Origin: Microbacterium sp. TPD7012
GTDB lineage: Bacteria > Actinomycetota > Actinomycetes > Actinomycetales > Microbacteriaceae
Direction: 5' to 3'
Length of the DNA stretch: 64,000 nucleotides
Assembly: GCF_003075395.1 (NCBI RefSeq)
Contig: NZ_QDFV01000005.1
Coordinates: forward strand, 186,001-250,000
Shown here: positions 57,861-64,000 of the stretch, in pieces
Layout: each line of letters begins with the position of its first letter
Position numbering within the stretch: the first letter of the stretch is position 1
Program-made: the position numbers and the translations under genes
Notes under the pieces: model-generated
The model's input: only the letters and a program-made list of their open reading frames with translations
Database searches by the model: none
Told to the model about the DNA's origin: nothing

Positions 57861-58844
57861 TCAGAGAACGTCGAGCTCGTCGGGGTGATGGCAGGCGACC
57901 CGGTGGGTGCCGCCGTGGTCTTCGAGCTCGGGCACCACCTCGGCGCACACCTCGGTGGCCTTCCAGCAGCGGGTGCGGAAGCGGCATCCGCTCGGCGGCG
58001 ACACCGGACTCGGCACGTCACCGGTCAGCACGATGCGCTCGCGCGCCCGCTCGGCCCGCGGGTCGGGAACCGGGATCGCCGACAGCAGCGCCTGGGTGTA
58101 CGGATGCCGGGGCCGCTCGTACAGGTCGTCGACGGGTCCTTCCTCCACGAGCTTGCCGAGGTACATCACTCCGACGCGGTCGCTGAGGTGTCGCACCACG
58201 GACAGGTCGTGCGCGATGAACAGGTACGTGAGCCCGAGGTCGCGCTGCAGATCGTCGAGCAGGTTCAGCACTCCGGCCTGCACGCTCACATCGAGGGCGC
58301 TGACGGGCTCGTCGAGCACGATCACCTCGGGCTCGACGGCGAGAGCCCTGGCGATGCCGAGCCGCTGCCGCTGACCTCCGGAGAACTCGTGCGGGAAGCG
58401 GTCGGCGTGCGCGGGGTTGAGCCCGACCTGCGCGAGCAGCTCCTCGACCCGGCGCTCGTGCTGGCCGCGGTGCAGCCCGTGGATCACGAGCGGTTCGGTC
58501 AGCGTCGCCCGCACGGACTTCCGCGGATTGAGCGAGGCGTACGGGTCCTGGAACACGAACTGCACGCGCCGGCGCAGCGCCCGCAGCCGCCCGCCCTCGA
58601 CGCCGGTGATGTCATCGGCGCCGAGCCGGATCGAGCCCCCGTCGCTGGTCTGCAGGCGGGCGACGCTGCGGCCGAGCGAGGACTTGCCGCATCCGCTCTC
58701 GCCCACGAGGCCGAAGGTCTGTCCGCCGTCGATCGAGAGGCTGACGTCCGACACGGCCTGCACGACGTCGCGCGTGCGGCCGAAGAGACCGCCACCGACC
58801 TTGTACTCCTTGACGAGGTTCTGCACGGTCAGGCTCGTGCTCAT
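57861..58844 (-). CDS. Peptide/nickel ABC transporter ATP-binding protein (DppF/OppF type)
   Basis: A 327-aa ATPase subunit of a Dpp/Opp-type importer. Walker A is GESGCGKSS, the Q-loop is FVFQDPYASLNP, the signature is FSGGQRQRLGIARALAVEP, and Walker B is VIVLDEPVSALDVS; the C-terminal oligopeptide-binding-protein domain ends with the cysteine cluster (CRFRTRCWKATEVC). ATG 58844 overlaps the stop of the DppD gene (ATGA). It is the last gene of the operon. Confidence 0.92.
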   Translation of the reverse strand: MSTSLTVQNLVKEYKVGGGLFGRTRDVVQAVSDVSLSIDGGQTFGLVGESGCGKSSLGRSVARLQTSDGGSIRLGADDITGVEGGRLRALRRRVQFVFQDPYASLNPRKSVRATLTEPLVIHGLHRGQHERRVEELLAQVGLNPAHADRFPHEFSGGQRQRLGIARALAVEPEVIVLDEPVSALDVSVQAGVLNLLDDLQRDLGLTYLFIAHDLSVVRHLSDRVGVMYLGKLVEEGPVDDLYERPRHPYTQALLSAIPVPDPRAERARERIVLTGDVPSPVSPPSGCRFRTRCWKATEVCAEVVPELEDHGGTHRVACHHPDELDVL

Positions 58845-59848
58845 GACGCCGCCTCCTTCTGCCATTCGTCCACGCGCACGCAGGCCGCTGTATGCCCGGA
58901 GCCCACCGGCACCGCGGGCGGAACCGCCGCATCGCACAGCCCCGCGACCGCGTGCGCGCAGCGCGGAGCGAAGCGGCACCCGGCAGGCCATGCGGTCGCC
59001 ACCGGCGGCTGACCCGCGATCTGGTACAGCCTCTCGTCGCGCGACGCCCGCCGGTCGATCCGCGGCAGCGACGCCAGGAGCCCCGCCGTGTAGGGGTGCG
59101 CGGTTTCGTAGAAGAGCGGATCGACGTCGGCCGTCTCGACCAGCCCGCCCGCGTACATGACCATGACCCGGTCGGCGGTGCCGGCGACGACGCCGAGGTC
59201 GTGGGTGATGAGCAGCACCGTCGTGCCGGTGCGGCGTTGCACCTCGCGCAGCACCTCGAGCACCTGCGCCTGCACGGTCACGTCGAGCGCGGTCGTCGGC
59301 TCGTCGGCGATCAGCAGGTCGGGTTCGTTGGCGATGCTCATCGCGATCATCACGCGCTGGCGCATGCCACCCGAGAACTCGTGGGGATAGCGGTCGACGC
59401 GCAGTTCGGGCGAGGGGATGCCGACGACGTCCAGCAGCTCGATCGCCCGTGCCTTCCGCTCGGCCGTGGTGGTGTCGGGACGGTGCACGCGCACGGCCTC
59501 GATCAGCTGCTCGCCGACGCGCATGACCGGGTTGAGAGCGGTGAGCGCGTCCTGGAAGACCACGGCGATGTCCTTGCCGCGCACCTCGCGCAGCGCGGCA
59601 TCCGACATCCCCACCAGCTCGGTGCCCCGGAATCTGATCGACCCGGTGACGACCGCCTTCTTCGGCAGCAGCCCCATGATCGCCATCGCGGTCATCGACT
59701 TGCCGGATCCCGACTCCCCGACGATCCCGACCGTCTCGCCCTCGCGCAGCACGAACGACACGCCCTCGATGGCCCTGGCGAGTCCGGCATCCGTCGGGAA
59801 GCTGACCGACAGGTCCTCGACCTCCAGCAGCACCTCGCCGCCGCTCAC
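58841..59848 (-). CDS. Peptide/nickel ABC transporter ATP-binding protein (DppD/OppD type)
   Basis: A 335-aa ATPase subunit. Walker A is GESGSGKSM, the Q-loop is [11 protein letters not shown], the signature is [19 protein letters not shown], Walker B is [14 protein letters not shown], and the His-switch is [12 protein letters not shown]. The C-terminal cysteine pattern is [19 protein letters not shown]. Together with DppF it forms the heterodimeric motor. Starts at GTG 59848, which overlaps the DppC stop by 4 bp; ends with ATGA overlap to DppF. Confidence 0.92.
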   Translation of the reverse strand: MSGGEVLLEVEDLSVSFPTDAGLARAIEGVSFVLREGETVGIVGESGSGKSMTAMAIMGLLPKKAVVTGSIRFRGTELVGMSDAALREVRGKDIAVVFQDALTALNPVMRVGEQLIEAVRVHRPDTTTAERKARAIELLDVVGIPSPELRVDRYPHEFSGGMRQRVMIAMSIANEPDLLIADEPTTALDVTVQAQVLEVLREVQRRTGTTVLLITHDLGVVAGTADRVMVMYAGGLVETADVDPLFYETAHPYTAGLLASLPRIDRRASRDERLYQIAGQPPVATAWPAGCRFAPRCAHAVAGLCDAAVPPAVPVGSGHTAACVRVDEWQKEAAS

Positions 59849-60747
59849 AGGTTCTTCCCCTGCGGGTCGAGCGCATCGCGCAGTCCGTCGCCGATGAAGT
59901 TCACGCACAGCACGGTCACGAGGATGAAGAGTCCGGGGAAGTACAGCAGGTACACCTGCGGGGTGCCGACGTAGCCGGCGGCCTGGCTGAGCATCGAGCC
60001 CCAGCTGGTCTGCGGCGGCTGCACCCCGAACCCGAGGAAGCTCAGCGTCGACTCCGCGATGATCGAGGATGCAACGGCCAGGCTCATCGCGACCACGATC
60101 ACCCCGGCGAGGTTCGGCAGCAGGTGCGAGACGACGATGCGGATGCCGGATGCTCCGATGCCGCGTGCCGCGTCGATGAAGTCCTTCTCGCGGAGGGACA
60201 GCACCTGCGCCCGCACGACCCGGGCGATGTAGGTCCAGCCGAGCGCCGTGAGCGCGAGGACGATGGTCGTCGGCGAGGGCCCGAGGCCCTGCAGGATCAC
60301 CGCGAGCAGGGCGATCGCGGGGACGATGAGGAAGAGGTCGGTGATGCGCATGATGAGCTCGCCGATCCAGCCGCCGACGTAGCCCGAGATCGCGCCGAGG
60401 GCCGTGCCGACGACGGTCGCGAGCAGGGCGACGGCGAGGCCGATCGCGAGCGAGATCTGGCCGGAGAAGAGGATCTCGCTCAGGTAGTCGCGGCCGAGCT
60501 CGTCGGTTCCGAGCCAGTGCGCCCCCGAGGGCGGGGTGGGCCCGGTGAGGAGGTCCTGGCGCCCCTGCGGATAAGGAGCGATCCAGCCGGCGCCGAAGCA
60601 CGCGATCAGCAGGATCACCAGCACGATCAGGCTCACCACGCCGAGTCGGTGCCGCAGGAAGCCCTTCAACAGCTGACGGGTGGGCGCCTTCTGCGGCTCC
60701 TGCTCGGCGAGCAGCTCCTCGCGCCCCGCGATGCCGGCACCGCTCAT
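59845..60747 (-). CDS. Peptide/nickel ABC transporter permease (DppC/OppC type)
   Basis: A 300-aa permease with an N-terminal cytosolic segment and about six membrane helices (RLGVVSLIVLVILLIACFGA; ISLAIGLAVALLATVVGTAL; ELIMRITDLFLIVPAIALLA; and others). The inner-membrane signature EAA-like loop is AARGIGASGIRIVVSHLLPN. The SGAHWLGTDELGRDYLSEIL FSGQ segment is the OppC_N-associated block. ATG 60747 overlaps the DppB stop (ATGA). Confidence 0.92.
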   Translation of the reverse strand: MSGAGIAGREELLAEQEPQKAPTRQLLKGFLRHRLGVVSLIVLVILLIACFGAGWIAPYPQGRQDLLTGPTPPSGAHWLGTDELGRDYLSEILFSGQISLAIGLAVALLATVVGTALGAISGYVGGWIGELIMRITDLFLIVPAIALLAVILQGLGPSPTTIVLALTALGWTYIARVVRAQVLSLREKDFIDAARGIGASGIRIVVSHLLPNLAGVIVVAMSLAVASSIIAESTLSFLGFGVQPPQTSWGSMLSQAAGYVGTPQVYLLYFPGLFILVTVLCVNFIGDGLRDALDPQGKNL

Positions 60748-61709
60748 GACAGTCTCACTCTCGGGTCGAGCACCGCGTAGGCGATGTCGGCGACCAGGTT
60801 GCAGATCACGACCGCCACGGCGACCACGATCATCCAGGGCAGCAGCACGAACACGTCGCCCGCGACGAGCGACTGCAGGAACAGACGCCCCATGCCGGGG
60901 ATCGCGAAGATCTGCTCGGTGACCACGAGCCCGCCGATGAGGATCGCCGCATCCAGCGCGACGACCGTGACGAACGGGGCGAGCGAGTTGCGCACCGCGT
61001 GCCGCCAGATCACCTGGCGGCGCGGCACGCCCTTCGCCCGGGCCGTGCGCACGTAGTCGCTCGAGAGCGCATCGAGCATCGCGGCACGGCCGAACCGGCT
61101 CCACGACGCGATGAGGGCGATCATGAGCGCGGCGACGGGCAGGATCAGATGGCGGATGTAGTCGAGCACGCCGGTCTGCCCCGGCGAGTTGAGCCCGATG
61201 AAGTACAGCGGCGGCTCGCTGAGCCCGAACGCCTCCTTCGGCCAGACCGCGAACGTCTGGATGAGGATGAGGCCGAACCAGAACGCCGGCATCGCGATAC
61301 CGAGGTACGAGGCACCCGTGAGCAGATTGTCGCCCAGGGAGTACTGCCGCACCGCCGAGTAGACGCTCACTCCGCCCGCGATGAGGACCGCGATCAGCAG
61401 CCCCCAGAACGCCAGCTGCAGCGTGGGCCACAGCGCCTCGCCGATCAGCGGGAGCACCGGGGTGCCGGTGCGGGTGCTCAGACCCCAGTCCCCGACGACC
61501 ATCGACCGCAGCCAGAGGAAGTACTGCTCGGGGATCGAGCGATCCAGGCCCAGCCGCTCGATCTCGCGGGAGAGAGCGGTCGGATCCTGCGCCAGGCGGA
61601 GCTTGGCGAGGGGGTCGAACGTCGCTCGCACCGCCCAGAACAGCACGAAGGAGGCGACGAGGATCACCGGGATCGAGTAGAGCACCCGTCGTGTGATGAA
61701 CGTGATCAT
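60744..61709 (-). CDS. Peptide/nickel ABC transporter permease (DppB/OppB type)
   Basis: A 321-aa permease with six membrane helices. The N-terminal MITFITRRVLYSIPVILVAS, the AxAxG segment YVRTARAKGVPRRQVIWRHA VRNSLAP (EAA loop, contacts the ATPase) and GLVVTEQIFAIPGMGRLF are typical of DppB. ATG 61709 lies 43 bp after the substrate-binding-protein stop. Confidence 0.93.
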   Translation of the reverse strand: MITFITRRVLYSIPVILVASFVLFWAVRATFDPLAKLRLAQDPTALSREIERLGLDRSIPEQYFLWLRSMVVGDWGLSTRTGTPVLPLIGEALWPTLQLAFWGLLIAVLIAGGVSVYSAVRQYSLGDNLLTGASYLGIAMPAFWFGLILIQTFAVWPKEAFGLSEPPLYFIGLNSPGQTGVLDYIRHLILPVAALMIALIASWSRFGRAAMLDALSSDYVRTARAKGVPRRQVIWRHAVRNSLAPFVTVVALDAAILIGGLVVTEQIFAIPGMGRLFLQSLVAGDVFVLLPWMIVVAVAVVICNLVADIAYAVLDPRVRLS

Positions 61710-61752
61710 GACGTCGCCTCCTTCCTGTCCGCGTCCGTGTCCGACCGCGGGC

Positions 61753-63465
61753 TCAGCCCGCGAGTCCCCACTCGGCGAGGTTCCAGAACGGACCCTCCAT
61801 GGGGTTGATCTGCAGCGGACCGCCGATCTTCTCGTCCCACAGCAGCACGTTCGGTACGGTGTCGAGCGGGAGAGACGGCACGTTCTCGGCGATCAGCGCG
61901 TCGGCCTCGTGCGAGACCTCGATGCGCGCATCCGTGTCGATCTCGTTGTCGACCTGGCTGAGCAGATCATCGAGTCCGGGGATGTTCGTGCGGTAGAAGT
62001 TGATGCCGGAGAAGCCGTTCGCCTCGCTCGGGATGTTGACCGACGAGAAGGTCGCGCTGAGCGTGGGGTCGGCGAAGGTGTCGACGAGCGCCCAGATGCC
62101 GGCCTGGAAATCTCCCTCGGGAGCGATCGTGCCGAACAGGTCGGCAGGGGTGACCTGGTCGATCGTCATCTCGAACCCGGCATCCGCCAGCTGCGACTGC
62201 AGCACCTGCACCGTGAGGTCGCGGCGCTTGTTGCCGGCGAGGGTCTTGATCGAGAAGGTCGCGGTCTCGCCGCCCTTTGCCCAGACGCCGTCGCCGTTCT
62301 TCTTCCAGCCGTCGCCCTCCATCAGCTCGTCGACCTTGTCGAGATCGAGCGAGTACTGCGAGAAGTCGTCGGATGCGAACGGCGCGACCATGGGCGAGTT
62401 GAAGCTCTGCTGCGCCTCATCGATGCCGAGGCTGCCGAACAGGCGCTTCACGATGGCGTCGCGGTCGATCGAGTAGGCGAGCGCCTGGCGCACGGCGACC
62501 GAGTCGAAGGGGGCGGCGGCGTTGTTCAGCCAGATCGCCTCGAGGTTGCCGCTGCGTGCGTCGACCTGGGACTTGATGCCGGGGAGCCCCGCCTCGATCT
62601 GCGTGAGGGCGTCGAGCTGCGGCGACGGGTAGAGGGCGCTGACCTGTCCGCTCTTGAGGGCCTGGAACGCGGCGGTCGTGTCGGGGAGGAAGAGGAACGT
62701 GACCTTGTCGAGGTGCGGCTTCTCGCCCCAGTAGTTCTCGTTCGGCACGAGCGTGACCGAGGTGCCCCTGGTCCACTTCTCGATCTTCCAGGGCCCGCCG
62801 CTGAAGTCGTAGCCCTCGGCCATGATCGCCGCGCGATCCTGACCCTCGAGCAGGTGCGAGGGCATCACGCCGTACACGCTGAAGAGCGTGCGCCATCCCG
62901 CATACGTGGAGTTCAGCGTGACGACGACGGTCTTCGGATCGCTCGCGTCGATCGCGGTGATGCGGTCGTAGCCGGTCTTGTCGAAGATGTCGTCGCCGTC
63001 GCGGATCTGCAGCGCGGTGTACTCGAAGTCGGCCGAGGTGATGGGCTCGCCGTCGGACCACACCGCGTCGGGGTTGATCTCGTAGGTGATGGTCTGCGTG
63101 CCGTCGGCGGCGACCTCGGTGGTGGGCTCGCCCGTGACGAGATCCGAGGCCACCGGCTGCCACTCGTCGTCGACGAGGCGGGTCTGGAAGACACCGGGCA
63201 TGGTCGGGATCTGCATGATGTACGAGCCCCAGATGGAGCCGCCGCAGGTGGCGATCCAGTCGGTGCAGTCCGGCTCCTGCTCGGCGCCGATGACGATCTC
63301 GCCGCCGTCGACGACGGCGACCTCCTCGTTCGTCCCGGTCGGGGCGGGCGACGGGCTGCAGGCGGCCAGGGAGCCGATGAGCGCGGCCGCGGTCAGAGCA
63401 GCGAGGATGCCGCGACGGGAAGGCCGGGAAGAGGGTACAGCGGTGCGAAGCAGTGATTTCGACAT
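61753..63465 (-). CDS. Peptide ABC transporter substrate-binding lipoprotein (family 5)
   Basis: A 570-aa solute-binding protein. The signal peptide (RRGILAALTAAALIGSLAAC) ends in a lipobox with the acylated Cys near residue 36. SBP_bac_5 hallmarks: ITYEINPDAVWSDGEPITSA DFEYT, YDRITAIDASDPKTVVVTLN, and PVRQALAYSIDRDAIVK-like block VAVRQALAYSIDRDAIVKRL. It captures oligopeptides or similar ligands outside the membrane for DppBCDF, and is the first gene of the operon. Upstream promoter at 63535-63563. Likely regulated separately from the motor. Confidence 0.93.
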   Translation of the reverse strand: MSKSLLRTAVPSSRPSRRGILAALTAAALIGSLAACSPSPAPTGTNEEVAVVDGGEIVIGAEQEPDCTDWIATCGGSIWGSYIMQIPTMPGVFQTRLVDDEWQPVASDLVTGEPTTEVAADGTQTITYEINPDAVWSDGEPITSADFEYTALQIRDGDDIFDKTGYDRITAIDASDPKTVVVTLNSTYAGWRTLFSVYGVMPSHLLEGQDRAAIMAEGYDFSGGPWKIEKWTRGTSVTLVPNENYWGEKPHLDKVTFLFLPDTTAAFQALKSGQVSALYPSPQLDALTQIEAGLPGIKSQVDARSGNLEAIWLNNAAAPFDSVAVRQALAYSIDRDAIVKRLFGSLGIDEAQQSFNSPMVAPFASDDFSQYSLDLDKVDELMEGDGWKKNGDGVWAKGGETATFSIKTLAGNKRRDLTVQVLQSQLADAGFEMTIDQVTPADLFGTIAPEGDFQAGIWALVDTFADPTLSATFSSVNIPSEANGFSGINFYRTNIPGLDDLLSQVDNEIDTDARIEVSHEADALIAENVPSLPLDTVPNVLLWDEKIGGPLQINPMEGPFWNLAEWGLAG

Positions 63466-63534
63466 GGACGGATCTCCAGTGAGCGTGCGACGAAGGAACA
63501 GTGCAAGAGGTGCTGTGGTGCGGGTGGTGGTCTG

Positions 63535-63563
63535 ACTCTAGAGCCGACCGGAAGAGATAGCAA
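63535..63563 (-). promoter_or_regulatory. Promoter of the peptide ABC operon
   Basis: On the minus strand: -35 TTGCTA (63563-63558), 17-bp spacer, -10 TAGAGT (63540-63535), about 70 bp before the ATG at 63465. Good spacing and 4-of-6 type matches; no operator palindrome is evident. Prediction only. Confidence 0.5.
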
Positions 63564-63572
63564 GCACTTTAG

Positions 63573-64000
63573 TCAATGTTCGTGACTAGGAGCGATGCCA
63601 GTGGCGTCCCAGCGCTCTCCGGCAAGGGTGCGGAGGGCCAGTTCCTGCATGCGGCGCTGGTCGTGAGCGGCGCCTTCGAGCCCGGTGGGCTCATGCCCGC
63701 CCTCGAAGATGTCGAGCACGGCGTCGCCGCCGCCGGCGCGCAGCCGGTCGACGTAGCCCTGCACGCCGACCACCGGGGTGCGGGTGTCGATCGAGCCCTG
63801 ATTGATCCAGACCGAGGCGCGCACGTCATCGAGGTACGAGATCGCCGAGAAGCGGGAGACGAGCTCGGGCGGGACCCACGAGCTCCAGACCGAGCGCACG
63901 GCCGGATTCATGGCCTGGATGGTCACCGACCAGTCGGCGACCGCCACGTGGGCGAGGCCGCCGGCGAACAGCTCCGGAAGCCGGCCGACGCTCAGCAGCG
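63573..64000 (-). CDS. Prolyl-oligopeptidase/dienelactone-hydrolase-like alpha/beta hydrolase, N-terminal part missing
   Basis: The frame is open to the right window edge (first full codon ends at 63998), so only the C-terminal about 142 residues are present. SAISYLDDVRASVWINQGSI DTRTPVVG holds the catalytic Asp of the alpha/beta-hydrolase fold and DIFEGGHEPTGLEG the His; the arrangement G..D..TPV...Y.DRL...GGD...I.E.GHEP is that of S9 peptidases. The nucleophile Ser would be outside the window. A 107-bp gap separates it from the peptide importer genes, suggesting a functional link with peptide use. Confidence 0.7.
   Translation of the reverse strand, partial: LLSVGRLPELFAGGLAHVAVADWSVTIQAMNPAVRSVWSSWVPPELVSRFSAISYLDDVRASVWINQGSIDTRTPVVGVQGYVDRLRAGGGDAVLDIFEGGHEPTGLEGAAHDQRRMQELALRTLAGERWDATGIAPSHEH

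Noticed and set aside
61693-63456. 587-codon frame on the plus strand
   Set aside because: Antisense to the peptide-binding lipoprotein, whose signal peptide and family 5 motifs are clear. The translated product is repetitive Arg/Gly/Val-rich and resembles no protein.
1-64000. tRNA, rRNA and attachment sites
   Set aside because: I looked near the island borders and in the gaps for GGTTCGA-type T-loops with acceptor stems and found none that fold convincingly. A tRNAscan run would settle it.

Overview
The window is high-G+C actinobacterial DNA, most likely Microbacterium or a close Microbacteriaceae relative. This inference rests on the G/C-rich third codon positions, the dispersed intergenic GGTCGTTGAGCG...GAGACGAAACGC repeats, the actinobacterial domain set (DUF2510, Excalibur, DUF2188, DUF4188, short PurL) and many leaderless promoters (TANNNT 6-7 bp before the start codon). 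No tRNA, rRNA, integrase or CRISPR array was found. Both ends are chromosomal sequence; the last gene runs off the right edge.

Left part (1-9.9 kb): small accessory and regulatory genes. A DHFR-like reductase is followed by a MarR regulator divergent from a quinone reductase with two perfect 18-bp operators between them. Next come a racemase-TetR-HAD operon, a GNAT gene enclosed by 19-bp inverted repeats (5087-5812, a candidate non-autonomous mobile element), a DUF2510/G5/Excalibur surface protein, and a SulP transporter with a truncated copy of its own 5' end upstream.

Defence island (about 9.9-30.1 kb): visibly less G+C-biased. It holds (i) an overlapping cassette of a coiled-coil membrane-active-looking protein, an HNH nuclease, a DUF6361 protein, a two-HKD phospholipase-D-like nuclease and a 1023-aa SF2 helicase; (ii) a divergent HNH restriction-like nuclease; (iii) a type III-like restriction-modification operon of SNF2 helicase, DUF4391, Mod methylase and Res; (iv) a protein with a nucleoside-deoxyribosyltransferase/TIR-like C-terminal domain. 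Cassette (i) is the best candidate for an undescribed system.

Middle part (30-38.8 kb): a MerR-DUF4188 pair with four alternating half-sites, and a TPP riboswitch whose P1 stem covers the Shine-Dalgarno sequence of an MFS transporter. A possible secreted antimicrobial locus follows: a secreted protein, a small membrane protein, a 34-aa two-cysteine peptide, and a response regulator/histidine kinase pair. A Cmx-type chloramphenicol exporter with a leader peptide and hairpins (attenuator-like) comes next.

Right part (38.8-64 kb): mostly ordinary regulators and enzymes (TetR/SDR, PadR/hydrolase, ArsR/SRPBCC, BKACE, MalY/PatB aminotransferase, Gnd), a soluble Ser/Thr kinase, an MFS exporter with two operators, purL, DksA-like, cupin and VOC proteins, a tartrate/isopropylmalate-type dehydrogenase, and a complete five-gene Dpp/Opp-type ABC importer followed by the C-terminal part of a peptidase-like hydrolase. 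Several intergenic regions carry long, sequence-unrelated inverted repeats (15-28-bp arms).
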